A stretch of 52,715 bases of DNA from Ponticaulis sp. (GTDB lineage Bacteria > Pseudomonadota > Alphaproteobacteria > Caulobacterales > Hyphomonadaceae), in assembly GCA_002701295.1 (NCBI GenBank), contig NZUJ01000048.1, forward strand, positions 1 to 52,715. The letters run 5' to 3'. Shown here one piece after another: positions 16,201-25,492 of the stretch. A program made the translations under genes and the position numbers. The notes beneath the pieces are model-generated. The model ran no database searches. It was not told the DNA's origin and was given only the letters and a program-made list of their open reading frames with translations. Positions within the stretch are counted from its first letter, which is position 1, and each line of letters opens with the position of its first letter.

Positions 16201-18633
16201 TCAGTCCTCAAACCAGCCGGTTTCGTAGATCCCCATGCCCCCAATCGGGCCACCAGGTGGCAACCCCTTGGCTGCAGGCGCTGCGGGAACCGGGGTGAAA
16301 TCCCGGTTTTCGAAGCCGTCAATCTGATCGGAAAGCCAGTCAGAATGCGCAGAGCCGTTGACCTCCAGAGCCCCTTTCAGTGACCCCAGCGCCGCATAGG
16401 CGGCACTCTCCACCGCAGAGCTCGTATCCGCATCAATCACCCCCATCAGCGCATAGGCATAGCGTGCACGAACCGTTTCACTGATCGCAAGCTGACGCTC
16501 TGACCCGGCAGTCTGCATGATGGCGTCTTCAATCATGCCGAACATATCTTCTGCCCCAAATTGTTCCGCATCCCGGCGCTTGAATTCGACCAGTCGCGCA
16601 ATCCGCTGTGGATGAAGCAGGACATCAAAGGTGAGATCAGCCGCAGTATCAGCCGCCGCCAGCGTGTCGAATGCAGGCGAAGCGCTGGCGCTGAACAATT
16701 CCCGTCCCGGATCAGCCGCAAACCAGCTATCCAGCGATGGCGTCAACAGTTCCAGCGTGCTGTCCGGAATGTCGAGCACTGCCGGATGAACCGTTTTCAG
16801 AATTTCACGCATGGCCAGACGCTGTAGTCCCGGATTGACCATGCTCGCAGGGGGCTGCCCATCGCCAATCACACTGTAGTTAAACTCAAGCCCGCCAACC
16901 ATCTTGCCCGCTGCGGCGACCTGATAACGATGGAACAGATAGATCGGCACGAATACATCATTGAGCTTATAGCGCGGCTGACCGTGCTGAAGCCGGGTCT
17001 CATCAAAGCTCTCAAGCGCAATTGCTCGCACATTCAGCGCCTCGCGCAGGCCGTCAATCGGGTCTTCTGCATTGTCCCAGATGTTTCCGAGCGGGTGCCC
17101 CGTCCCGATGCTCCGCGCATGACTGTCATCCACAAAAACGAGACCATCAGCTATCGATGCCTGAACAAGCTCTTCTCGCGCCTCATCAGTCATGTCGCCA
17201 TACAGCCAGGTCGTCGCGAACTTGTCCCACACACCAATGCCAACTCCATAAGCATTGCTGAAGTCGAGCGCCCCGTTCACCGCGCGGATATCCGGCGCGG
17301 GATAATCCATCACAGAGCCTTTGCCATATGTGCTGGCTGCGAAGTTATGCTGGAAGCCGAGCGAATGCCCGATCTCATGAGCAGACAATTGTCGAATGCG
17401 CGACAGCGCCAGCTGAACCGGGTCGTTCGGCGCGCCGGTATCCACGGCATCGACGCCCGCAAGCCCCTCAAAAATCATCCGGTCCTGACGCACGCGCAGA
17501 GACCCGAGAATGACATGTCCTTTCAGCATTTCGCCAGTGCGGGGGTCGGCAATACCGCCGCCATAACTCCAGCCGCGTGTCTGCCGATGCACCCACTGAA
17601 CCACATTATAGCGAATATCGAGCGGGTGCGCGTCTTCGGGCAAAAGCTCCACACGATACCCGTCAGGAAATCCCGCCGCGGCGAATGCATCCGCCCACCA
17701 TTTCGCACCATCCACCAGCGCGGATCGCACCGGCTCAGGTACGCCCGGGTCAATATAGAAAACAATCGGATTGATCGTCTTGCCGCTTTCATCCTTTTCC
17801 AGCCGATATCGGCGCACAAGGCGCTTTTCGATCGGCTCACTCAGCGGCGCGCTATAATCATAGTGTGAAACACTGATCGAGCCTGTGCGCGGGTCAGCTT
17901 CCATCGGCTCATAACCGTCTTCGGGCAGGCGCGCGAAGGAGAAATGCTGAATCAACGTAATATCCCGGCCATTGGCCGTGGTTGTTGAAACTTCCCGCCC
18001 CGCGTCAGCGCTCGACAATGTGAGGTAAGCATCAATTTCCACATTGTCCGGAAAGACATGCGTATTCTCCACGTCCACCAGCGTCCGATCCTTCGCAACA
18101 GAAAAGCTCCCCTGATCGGCATCCTTCAGATATTGCACCAGGTTCAGCTGATCACCCGTCAGAAAAGACGTCAGTTCAAACAACAGTCCGTCGCTGTCAT
18201 CCAGAATGGGCGCGCTGGCGATAAAAGAGGTCGCAAAACTTTCGGCCACGGCTCGCGCTTCCAGCGGGCTGTCCGCGCTGGCGCGATAATTGAGGTTTTC
18301 CACCTCCATGATCATCAGATTGCCCTTGGGGCGAAATACGAGGATTTCGCCCTCCTGCCACCAGCCTCTGTCCAGACCGACAGGGTTAGAGCCGAGCCCA
18401 CCTGTCAGCCCCGCTGTGTAGATCATACGCAGCGAAACACCGTCCTCATCGGCTGCCGGAACGTGCGCGAAAACCTGATTGGTCTCCGCATTCACATGCA
18501 GCGTGAAAAACCCATCCAGTCTTGTGATTTCCGGCGCTGAAAGGTCAGGCGCATCGTCTGCTCTGGCAGGGGAAACGAAAAGACAAACACTCAGAAACAT
18601 GGCCGTCAGAACGGCAAAAATCGGCAGACGCAT
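16201..18633 (-). CDS. Secreted zinc-dependent metalloprotease (DUF5117/DUF4953 type)
   Basis: A large protein of 810 residues from the ATG at 18633, which has GAGGGG 5 nt upstream; the longer frame adds residues ahead of the signal peptide (LPIFAVLTAMFLSVCLFVSPARA). The metzincin-like zinc motif HEIGHSLGFQH gives ligands His419, His423 and His429 with Glu420 as catalytic base. The N-terminal third (DGFFTLHVNAETNQVFAHVP) resembles DUF5117 and the C-terminal part DUF4953, the usual architecture in this family. It is predicted to act in the periplasm or outside the cell. Substrate unknown. It lies alone between hisN (convergent) and a divergent lipoprotein gene. Confidence 0.88.
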   Translation of the reverse strand: MRLPIFAVLTAMFLSVCLFVSPARADDAPDLSAPEITRLDGFFTLHVNAETNQVFAHVPAADEDGVSLRMIYTAGLTGGLGSNPVGLDRGWWQEGEILVFRPKGNLMIMEVENLNYRASADSPLEARAVAESFATSFIASAPILDDSDGLLFELTSFLTGDQLNLVQYLKDADQGSFSVAKDRTLVDVENTHVFPDNVEIDAYLTLSSADAGREVSTTTANGRDITLIQHFSFARLPEDGYEPMEADPRTGSISVSHYDYSAPLSEPIEKRLVRRYRLEKDESGKTINPIVFYIDPGVPEPVRSALVDGAKWWADAFAAAGFPDGYRVELLPEDAHPLDIRYNVVQWVHRQTRGWSYGGGIADPRTGEMLKGHVILGSLRVRQDRMIFEGLAGVDAVDTGAPNDPVQLALSRIRQLSAHEIGHSLGFQHNFAASTYGKGSVMDYPAPDIRAVNGALDFSNAYGVGIGVWDKFATTWLYGDMTDEAREELVQASIADGLVFVDDSHARSIGTGHPLGNIWDNAEDPIDGLREALNVRAIALESFDETRLQHGQPRYKLNDVFVPIYLFHRYQVAAAGKMVGGLEFNYSVIGDGQPPASMVNPGLQRLAMREILKTVHPAVLDIPDSTLELLTPSLDSWFAADPGRELFSASASPAFDTLAAADTAADLTFDVLLHPQRIARLVEFKRRDAEQFGAEDMFGMIEDAIMQTAGSERQLAISETVRARYAYALMGVIDADTSSAVESAAYAALGSLKGALEVNGSAHSDWLSDQIDGFENRDFTPVPAAPAAKGLPPGGPIGGMGIYETGWFED

Positions 18634-18827
18634 AGAACCCCTCATCACTGTCATTCCGCATCTAAGCCGGGATGGTATCAGCTTGTCGAGTGTCGCCCTC
18701 CACACACACAGTGTTCATGATCCAACCGCCTCGTCACAAACTTGCCATGCAAGGGATTTAAGCAAGATTTGAATTGCTGTCTGCTCGCCGCCTGATAGGC
18801 TTCGCAGGCAAGAGGAAGGACATTCTT

Positions 18828-19658
18828 ATGAAACACGTTTCACTATTGCTGGCAGGCACCGCCCTTATCATGGCCGCCTGTGCGCCGGACGAACCGGCCC
18901 CAACGCCAGAATCGACACCGACCGAAACACCTGAAGTCGAGGCCAGCGAAGCGCCAGCTCCAGAAGCGAACGAAGTGCCTCCACTTCTTCAGGCGGAAGG
19001 CCGCACGGAAGAAGACCGGGAACGCGACTCCGATCGCAAGCCAGGCCGCACTCTGGCATTCATCGGCATTGATGAAGGCGACACAGTTCTCGAAATGGAA
19101 GCCGGTGGCGGCTATTTCACGCCATTCCTGGCCTACACAGTCGGCTCTGAAGGCACTGTCTATATGCAGAACCCACCTGCATTTGCGAACTTCTGGGGCG
19201 GCGGTGATCCACCACGTCTCGCGAACCTTCCAGAGCAGGTCGAGTATGTTGCCAGCGACTTTGACGACATGTCAGCCATTCCGGACGCTTCTGTCGACGT
19301 GATCACCTGGATGCAGGGACCACACGAAATCTGGTATCAGCCAGACGGCATGGATGCCCAGCTTGCCGAGCCGGACCTGACTTTTGAAGAAATCGCCCGC
19401 GTTCTGAAGCCGGGTGGCGTCTTTGTCGCCCTCGATCACGCCGCTCCTGCTGGAACGGCTGAAAGCTCAGGCGGTGACACACACCGGATCGATCCTGAAA
19501 TCATCGACACGCTGGCGACCTCAAAGGGCCTGACCAGGCTTGAAGACTCCGATCTTTTTGCCAATCCAGAAGATGATATGACGACCAACGTCTTCGATCC
19601 GACCATTCGCGGAAAGACCAATCAGTTCTTCGTCAAATACCAGAAGCCATCCGAATAG
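18828..19658 (+). CDS. Methyltransferase-fold lipoprotein
   Basis: From the ATG at 18828 (AGAGGAAGGA upstream) the product has 276 residues. The lipobox IMAAC puts the lipid on Cys18. A Pro/Glu-rich linker runs to ~residue 55. Then a class I methyltransferase-like domain follows: motif I VLEMEAGGGYFTP, a D-x-F-D-D-M stretch, and the post-motif FEEIARVLKPGGVFVALDHA with the typical K-P-G-G turn. It resembles the COG4798 group of predicted methyltransferases. S-adenosylmethionine is not expected in the periplasm, so either the domain is catalytically dead there or it binds another ligand. Ends at a strong terminator shared with mscL. Confidence 0.82.
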   Translation: MKHVSLLLAGTALIMAACAPDEPAPTPESTPTETPEVEASEAPAPEANEVPPLLQAEGRTEEDRERDSDRKPGRTLAFIGIDEGDTVLEMEAGGGYFTPFLAYTVGSEGTVYMQNPPAFANFWGGGDPPRLANLPEQVEYVASDFDDMSAIPDASVDVITWMQGPHEIWYQPDGMDAQLAEPDLTFEEIARVLKPGGVFVALDHAAPAGTAESSGGDTHRIDPEIIDTLATSKGLTRLEDSDLFANPEDDMTTNVFDPTIRGKTNQFFVKYQKPSE

Positions 19659-19682
19659 CCGCGCTTCATCAGACGCAAAAAA

Positions 19683-19710
19683 GGCAGGTGAGTCGCTCAC
19701 CTGCCTTTTC
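19683..19710. terminator. Bidirectional terminator between lipoprotein gene and mscL
   Basis: A perfect 10-bp stem GGCAGGTGAG / CTCACCTGCC with loop TCG, A-rich on the left and T-rich (TTTTCTTTT) on the right. It can stop transcription from both convergent genes. Confidence 0.92.
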
Positions 19711-19730
19711 TTTTGGTCTGTCTGAACGGC

Positions 19731-20162
19731 TTACTTTTTCAGAAGGTCGCGAATTTCTTCCAGCAGCACCTGCTCGCGCGGTGGCGGAGGATCTTCCTTC
19801 GGTGTTTCCGGCTCTGGCTCACCTTCCATACGGCGCTTCATCGTGTTCATGCCCTTAATGATGAAGAACAGGCACATCGCCACGATCAGAAAGGAAATGA
19901 CGTTGTTGATGAACAGGCCATAATTGATGGCAACTTCCGGCACAGCTTCTACGGCGTCAGTGGCTTCAACGCCCTCTTTCAGCACCAGCTTCAGCTCGGC
20001 AAAGTCAACACCGCCCAGCAAAAGCCCGATTGGCGGCATGATGATGTCGCTCACCATGGATTTTACAATGGTTGAGAATGCCCCGCCGAGAATGAAGCCG
20101 ACCGCCATGTCAACCACATTGCCCTTCATGGCAAATTCTTTGAATTCTTTCATAATGCTCAT
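19731..20162 (-). CDS. mscL: Large-conductance mechanosensitive channel
   Basis: Opens under membrane tension to release solutes during hypo-osmotic shock. The length is 143 residues. The first transmembrane helix starts at FKEFAMKGNVVDMAVGFILGGAF in outline, with the pore-lining G-x-x-x-G/A pattern. The second (NNVISFLIVAMCLFFIIK) is followed by a proline-rich linker and the cytoplasmic helix LLEEIRDLLKK. An ATG at 20153 three codons in is an alternative start; the first has AAGGGG upstream. Monocistronic. Confidence 0.96.
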   Translation of the reverse strand: MSIMKEFKEFAMKGNVVDMAVGFILGGAFSTIVKSMVSDIIMPPIGLLLGGVDFAELKLVLKEGVEATDAVEAVPEVAINYGLFINNVISFLIVAMCLFFIIKGMNTMKRRMEGEPEPETPKEDPPPPREQVLLEEIRDLLKK

Positions 20163-20264
20163 GAGATCAGCCCCTTGGTTTGCCTCTCAAAAATCAGGTC
20201 TGAATTATTACGCCAGTTCGCTGAATACAGAAGCTTTTTTTAAGAGCCTGCCGCGTGATAGCAA

Positions 20265-22967
20265 CTACCCTTCAGACAACTGGTCGAAATGCGCCTGATA
20301 TCGACGCGTGCGCGGCACATCACCATCAACGGCCAGCAGCGCATCAAGGCTCGCCTCCATCGCCTCTAGGTTTTGCTCATCCGGTTCTATAGCGGCCTGA
20401 GCACGGACACGAATGGATTCTCTCAGAATGTTGAAATCCGACGATGGGGAGGCGAGTGTGAGCACCTCAATCGTTGTTTGGTTGATCTGAGACAGTGCCT
20501 CAGCGTAATCGCCGGTTTCCACAAACGCCGAGGCGAGATGGTACTGGAAAAACTGGTGCGCCGGGGAACCTGCCCCAAAAAGGGCTTCAGCGCGTTTCGC
20601 GACAGGAACCAGAATGTCGATTGCAGCCGCAAACTCGCTGGCTTCAATCAACATGACTGCCAGATTGCCCTGACCAACAATGCACTGCGCACTCTCTTCG
20701 CCAAGCATTTCGCAACTGTTTTCAGCCACCGGTCGCTGCATCTCATACGCGTCCTGCCAACGCGCCATATCCGCATACAGATAGCTGAGATGGCTTCTGG
20801 CAGAGAACGTCTCTTCCGAGGACTCTCCATAAATCTCCAGCGTATCGTCGAGATAACGCAAGAGCACGACTTCGGCGTCGTCATATCGACGGGCATAAGT
20901 CAGAGCGATGCCATAAAGGCCATCAGCATAAATCTCTCGCCAATGCGGCATAACTCCGGGAGAGAATGGCGGCTCACTCAGTAAACTGAAAACTTCGACC
21001 GCGTCAGCTTGTCGTCCATCCAGCCTACCCAAACACTGAGCATAGTCGAGTATCGATGTATATAGCGTGTCGATATCAGGGTTGCTTTGATCTTTCAGCT
21101 TGATGATGACGCGATCATAAAGATCTGCGCACTTTTCGAATTCGAGCCTGACCAATGCAAGTCGCGCCGTCGCAAATTCGCGAGCCAGAGTGACCTGAGG
21201 CTCGATCATATCGCCGAATTCTTCGTCGGCAGCACTCAGGCGGTCTCCAGCTTCCTGATACTTGCTGTTCGCAACCAGTGCGTGGACGAATTTATACTCG
21301 GCGAGCGCCAACTCAATCTCACCAAAAGTCGGATCATCGCGCATCAGCTCGACAAGAGACGACGCTGTTTCTACCGCCCCACTCATGTCCGACAGTCCCA
21401 CCTGAACTTCGCCAACACGTTTCAGTATGTCGGCCTGAATTAGCGGCTGATCCGTCAGCTCCGCCTTCGCATTTTCAACAGCACGCTTCAGCGCGGCTTC
21501 AATGGTTGGCTGCGGTCCTATACCGTCCGTTCGAGGATCTCCTCCGACCAATACATCCTGAATGAACGTCAAGCTGGCATCCGCACGGTCAGCCTCCGCC
21601 ACTGCACGCGTTTCAGAGCGGTTTGCCGTCCAGGCAAACAAAGATGTGGAGCAAATGCCCAATACAAGTACGGCGCCAATGCCGTAAATCCATGGTCGAC
21701 GTGCCCGGGATATTTCCATCTTGCGTTCGGCGACAACCAGCCGGGCACGGTCAGCTTCTTCCTGGCGAACTCGTTCGGTTCGCGCATCGAGGTCGCTCAA
21801 CCTGTCAGCCAGCACTTGCGCCGATGCAAGCCGGCCTGCCGGATTTCCTTGAGTGGCATCTTCAATATCCTGCCTCAGAAGATCAGATGGAATGTCATCA
21901 TGCCAGCCCGTCGCAAACGGCATATCAATCCGCGTACTCAGCACCTGATAGACAATCACGCCCAGCGCATAAATGTCAGATTTTGTCGAGAACGACCCAC
22001 CACTCACCAGCTCAGGGGCCAAATAAAGCGGAGTGGTTCCTTCGGCGCCGGGGTCAGAGATAATGGTCAGCCCGAGCGGCGAAATTCCCAGCCCCGCAAT
22101 ATCGGCGCGGTCGCCCAAAGCGCTACTTCCAAAATCGATTAGCTCGACTCTTTGGTCAGGAGTGATCAGAATATTGGACGGCTTCAGATCGCGATGAAGC
22201 ACGCCTTTTTCATGTACCACCGCCACTGCTGCAGCAATCTTCGCACAAAGTGACACGCGCTCTGAAAAAGGAAGAGTTTCGAGCCAGTCTGTCTCTTCCG
22301 ACAAAGACTTTAGATCGTGCCCGGCATCTGCGCATTCGATAAAGACAGGTTCATCTGCGAAATTCCAGTCGAGTATTTTTGCCACCGGCGCGTCGTCGGA
22401 TCCGCTGACTGTCAACATCCGATACGCGGTCACTTCCCGTTTCAGCGTCGAAAGTGCCGCTGGCGTAGACGCGAACTTGAAGATGCGGCTCTCGCCCGTC
22501 TTGGCATGTTCCGCCCGCCAGACCTCCCGCCCTTCATTCGCCGACAATTGTGCTTTCAGGATAAAGTTCGGCCGATAAGCAACAGGTTGACCAATGGCCA
22601 GATCAAGTGAGCTGACCAGCCGTCGGGACAGGCGCTCTCGTTCAATTGGTCCGGCAAAACGATAGCCGATCCTTTGCCTTGTCTGGATCCTTTGTGCGCC
22701 TGACTCTCCTAGCGCCTTGCGAAGCTTTGCGATGGCATTCGGCAACACCGCATCGACAGTATTCAGGTCTGGCCAGACCGCATCCATCAACTCGTCCCGA
22801 CCAACGACTTCGTCGACATGAGAAAGCAAAAACGCCAGAATATCCAGAGGCTTGCGCTCAACGCTGACGACATCGCCATTCACGACGAGCTCATAGCTCC
22901 CCGTATCGAACACCACATCGTCGAATCGATATCGGAAGAAACCAATCGGCGCACTTGTGTCTGACAT
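20265..22967 (-). CDS. Winged-helix / Ser-Thr kinase / TPR transmembrane fusion protein
   Basis: About 900 residues from the ATG at 22967; a GTG at 22985 is the alternative. Order of domains: an OmpR-type winged helix (~9-106; LDILAFLLSHVDEVVGRDEL and RQRIGYRF are typical), then a eukaryotic-type protein kinase (~135-390) with Lys164, Glu178, catalytic HRDLKPSN (Asp260), DFG (278-280) and APE (318-320). The glycine-rich loop is degenerate (LSANEGRE). One transmembrane helix follows at ~426-446, then ~450 periplasmic residues of TPR-like helices. All catalytic residues are present, so an active kinase is likely. It may link a periplasmic signal to DNA binding and phosphorylation. Such a fusion is uncommon. 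Confidence 0.88.
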   Translation of the reverse strand: MSDTSAPIGFFRYRFDDVVFDTGSYELVVNGDVVSVERKPLDILAFLLSHVDEVVGRDELMDAVWPDLNTVDAVLPNAIAKLRKALGESGAQRIQTRQRIGYRFAGPIERERLSRRLVSSLDLAIGQPVAYRPNFILKAQLSANEGREVWRAEHAKTGESRIFKFASTPAALSTLKREVTAYRMLTVSGSDDAPVAKILDWNFADEPVFIECADAGHDLKSLSEETDWLETLPFSERVSLCAKIAAAVAVVHEKGVLHRDLKPSNILITPDQRVELIDFGSSALGDRADIAGLGISPLGLTIISDPGAEGTTPLYLAPELVSGGSFSTKSDIYALGVIVYQVLSTRIDMPFATGWHDDIPSDLLRQDIEDATQGNPAGRLASAQVLADRLSDLDARTERVRQEEADRARLVVAERKMEISRARRPWIYGIGAVLVLGICSTSLFAWTANRSETRAVAEADRADASLTFIQDVLVGGDPRTDGIGPQPTIEAALKRAVENAKAELTDQPLIQADILKRVGEVQVGLSDMSGAVETASSLVELMRDDPTFGEIELALAEYKFVHALVANSKYQEAGDRLSAADEEFGDMIEPQVTLAREFATARLALVRLEFEKCADLYDRVIIKLKDQSNPDIDTLYTSILDYAQCLGRLDGRQADAVEVFSLLSEPPFSPGVMPHWREIYADGLYGIALTYARRYDDAEVVLLRYLDDTLEIYGESSEETFSARSHLSYLYADMARWQDAYEMQRPVAENSCEMLGEESAQCIVGQGNLAVMLIEASEFAAAIDILVPVAKRAEALFGAGSPAHQFFQYHLASAFVETGDYAEALSQINQTTIEVLTLASPSSDFNILRESIRVRAQAAIEPDEQNLEAMEASLDALLAVDGDVPRTRRYQAHFDQLSEG

Positions 22968-23103
22968 ACCCGCTTTCTCGCCCACAACTCATCCGTTAGA
23001 ACTTCGTTATATCCCCGTTATGACAGAATACGTCCAGTGCGCCATTCCGTTTCTGGTCAGGTCAATCGCACCTGCACAGTCCTGAACCGAAACGAGGCAC
23101 AGC

Positions 23104-24006
23104 ATGCAAACCAAATCACTCATATCAAGCCTGGCCCTGTCCGCCTGTCTGGCAGCCTGCGGCGGCGGGAACGAACAACCGTCTATGTCAGAGGCTGGAG
23201 CTGGCGCGATATCAGACGCAACTCAGTCAGAGGCGAAAGCTGCTCCAGTTTCGTGTCCACCAGAGATCAGTAACCCTGCGAGCAGTTTTGACGGTCCGGT
23301 AGATGATATCCTTGGCATCAAGCCAGGAATGTCCCTCGAAGACGTCAGCGAAATTCTCGCCTGCCACAATCAGAGCTTCACCGCAGAGTTCGATGACAAT
23401 TTCTTCGCGCGTCCCGTCGGGATGTCGATGGAGGCGAGAGAAGTCGCTCACTATACCGATTTTGAGCGGTGTTCAGAATATGACCTTTTAGGTCGTGACT
23501 GCCGCGAACCACGCTCCCGCGAACATATCCGCCTCGCACTGACAGGCTTTGAAGGCGAAGAACAAGTCGTCGGCATCTGGCGCATGCGCGGTTGGGATAT
23601 GGGCGAAGAACCAACCATGGAGGCCATACTCAGCGGTCTCACCGGGAAGTATGGCGAACCGACCGAGGTCAAGAACTCTGGTTCACGCCGTATGATCACA
23701 TGGGCTTTTGACCCTCGCGGTCGGCTTATCAAGGACACCAGCTATAGCGGCCCGGGCTGTCATCGCAATGTGTCTGCACGCATGCTGGATGGCTCCAGTT
23801 TTGAAACCCAGTGCGGCTCCACAATTGAAGTCTACATCTCTGGCGGGCTTGAAAATGATCTGCTCGTAAGCGCGCTGCACATCGCGTCTCTCAATCAGGC
23901 TGATCTCGTCCGCGCGCGCACAGCCTTTGAAGAGGAATACGCCGCTCGCGACGCAGCCCGACAGGCCGAAGAAGCCGCCTCCTCTCAAACGGAGGTCGAC
24001 CTCTGA
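23104..24006 (+). CDS. Lipoprotein of unknown function
   Basis: A protein of 300 residues with a lipoprotein signal peptide; the LAAC box gives Cys19, with an earlier LSAC at Cys15. The mature part contains a GIKPGMSLEDVSEIL motif, often seen at the start of small periplasmic domains that begin with G-x-x-x-G-M-S, plus several cysteines and a C-terminal charged helix rich in Ala and Glu. No family is recognised. The stop TGA shares its A with the ATG of the next gene, a sign of coupled translation. Confidence 0.72.
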   Translation: MQTKSLISSLALSACLAACGGGNEQPSMSEAGAGAISDATQSEAKAAPVSCPPEISNPASSFDGPVDDILGIKPGMSLEDVSEILACHNQSFTAEFDDNFFARPVGMSMEAREVAHYTDFERCSEYDLLGRDCREPRSREHIRLALTGFEGEEQVVGIWRMRGWDMGEEPTMEAILSGLTGKYGEPTEVKNSGSRRMITWAFDPRGRLIKDTSYSGPGCHRNVSARMLDGSSFETQCGSTIEVYISGGLENDLLVSALHIASLNQADLVRARTAFEEEYAARDAARQAEEAASSQTEVDL

Positions 24007-24842
24007 TGACCTCTACATCCGGTTCCGCCAGCATCATGCTGCTGGCGGGGGCGACGATGCTTGCCCTCAGCGCGTGTGGCAGCGGGGACACTGAACCAGG
24101 ACCCGAGGTTCAGAGTGCGTCAATCTCAGCAGAACCCGTCCGTTCTGCTGAGGGGCCGCGCCTGCCATCCACGCAAACAGCATCGTCGCCCAGCCCTCAA
24201 ACTCTACGCATAGAAAACCCTGGCCCAGGACAGCTCATGGCGATCTTCACGGATATGGTTGGCAACGACATCGCTCAACTCGACTGGCTCAGTCGTCTGA
24301 ACGTAAATGCCGATGATGACCTGGATGCCGAGCTTCCAACTGATCCGCTCAAACGCTGGATGGTGGAAACCACCCGACAGACCAGCCGACCTCTGGCAGA
24401 GCGGAAAATAGCAGAAGCCATTGCCGCGGGAGATCACAAGGCGCGCGAACTCGTTGTCAGTTTCAACATGCGCCTCAGCGATGGAACGCGGGATACATCA
24501 TTCTATGACGAAGAATATGAAGAGATCATACTCGACTCGGTGCGCTCAATGGGCCGCTTTCTTCCCATACATTATGTTCCGGTAGGGTTGAGCTGGAGCA
24601 ATCCTGATCCGTTCACCTTCATCCCCATGCCAAAAGATGAACTGGACGAGTTTCTCCGCGCGACAGGAAATGTCGGTAACGGCTACCGGTCGGAATATAC
24701 TCTGCCAGTTCGCATGACATTCAGGCTGGATCGGGCATTCGATATGCCGGGTTCCTATAATGACAAGATCTCGGTGACGATTCTCGAACTTCAGGTCTTT
24801 GATCAGGATCGATCGCGCATTCTTTGGTCCAAAACCCTATAA
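24006..24842 (+). CDS. Lipoprotein of unknown function
   Basis: A protein of 278 residues, overlapping the previous stop by one base (TGATG). The signal peptide ends in LSAC (Cys24). After a Ser/Pro-rich linker the globular part contains LKRWMVETTRQTSRPL, a conserved-looking strand VSFNMRLSDGTRDTSFYDEEYEEIIL and a C-terminal ISVTILELQVFDQDRSRILW. No catalytic motif is evident. It likely works with the preceding lipoprotein. Ends at a terminator shared with rplS. Confidence 0.72.
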   Translation: MTSTSGSASIMLLAGATMLALSACGSGDTEPGPEVQSASISAEPVRSAEGPRLPSTQTASSPSPQTLRIENPGPGQLMAIFTDMVGNDIAQLDWLSRLNVNADDDLDAELPTDPLKRWMVETTRQTSRPLAERKIAEAIAAGDHKARELVVSFNMRLSDGTRDTSFYDEEYEEIILDSVRSMGRFLPIHYVPVGLSWSNPDPFTFIPMPKDELDEFLRATGNVGNGYRSEYTLPVRMTFRLDRAFDMPGSYNDKISVTILELQVFDQDRSRILWSKTL

Positions 24843-24871
24843 GGCTGGCGCAGAATGGGGACGCAAAAAAA

Positions 24872-24904
24872 CCCGGAAGCCTGAGCTTCCGGGTTTTTCT
24901 TTTT
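24872..24904. terminator. Bidirectional terminator, lipoprotein operon and trmD-rplS
   Basis: A perfect 9-bp stem CCCGGAAGC / GCTTCCGGG with loop CTGA, preceded by seven A and followed by TTTTTCTTTTT, so it works on both strands. Confidence 0.92.
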
Positions 24905-24929
24905 CAGACTGCCCGAAAGGGCGAAATCT

Positions 24930-25487
24930 CTATTCTTCGCCGCCCTCAGCAGCGTTTGCTTCAGCCTCGGCCGCTGCTGCAGCTGCAGCCGCTTCAGCTT
25001 CTTTGGCTTTCGCCTGAGCAGCGCGGTCTTCAGCAGCGCGAGCTTTACGCTCAGCTTTCGCTTCCTGGTTCTTCCGCTTACGCTCGGTTTTGCCGAGGAT
25101 GTTCTCTCGAACCTCAATACCGTGACCGGAGGTCCGCTCAGCAATACGGGCAGACTTACCACGACGATCGCGCAGATAGTAAAGCTTGGCGCGGCGAACG
25201 CGGCCTTTACGCTTCACTTCAATGCTTTCGATCATTGGAGAGTAGAGTGGGAACACACGCTCAACACCTTCACCGAAGGAGATTTTGCGAACTGTGAAGC
25301 TCTCCTGCAGGCCACCGCCTGAACGGGCAATACAAACGCCTTCAAAGCGCTGAACGCGCTCGCGCTCACCCTCTTTAATGCGAACGTTCACCGTCAGCGT
25401 GTCACCAGCGGAGAATGCTGGATACTCTTTGCCCTCGGTTACGCGGGCGATCTCTTCTTTTTCAAGCGTCTCGATGATGTTCGTCAT
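24930..25487 (-). CDS. rplS: 50S ribosomal protein L19 with long charged C-terminal extension
   Basis: L19 sits at the 30S-50S interface. The canonical domain covers residues ~1-120 ([57 protein letters not shown]). It is followed by ~65 extra residues rich in Lys, Arg, Glu and Ala that turn purely Ala/Glu near the end ([15 protein letters not shown]). Most bacterial L19 proteins stop at 115-130 residues; extensions occur in some alphaproteobacteria. The ATG at 25487 is preferred over the GTG two codons earlier. It follows trmD by 5 bp, in the usual trmD-rplS order. Confidence 0.95.
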   Translation of the reverse strand: MTNIIETLEKEEIARVTEGKEYPAFSAGDTLTVNVRIKEGERERVQRFEGVCIARSGGGLQESFTVRKISFGEGVERVFPLYSPMIESIEVKRKGRVRRAKLYYLRDRRGKSARIAERTSGHGIEVRENILGKTERKRKNQEAKAERKARAAEDRAAQAKAKEAEAAAAAAAAEAEANAAEGGEE

Positions 25488-25492
25488 CTTCA

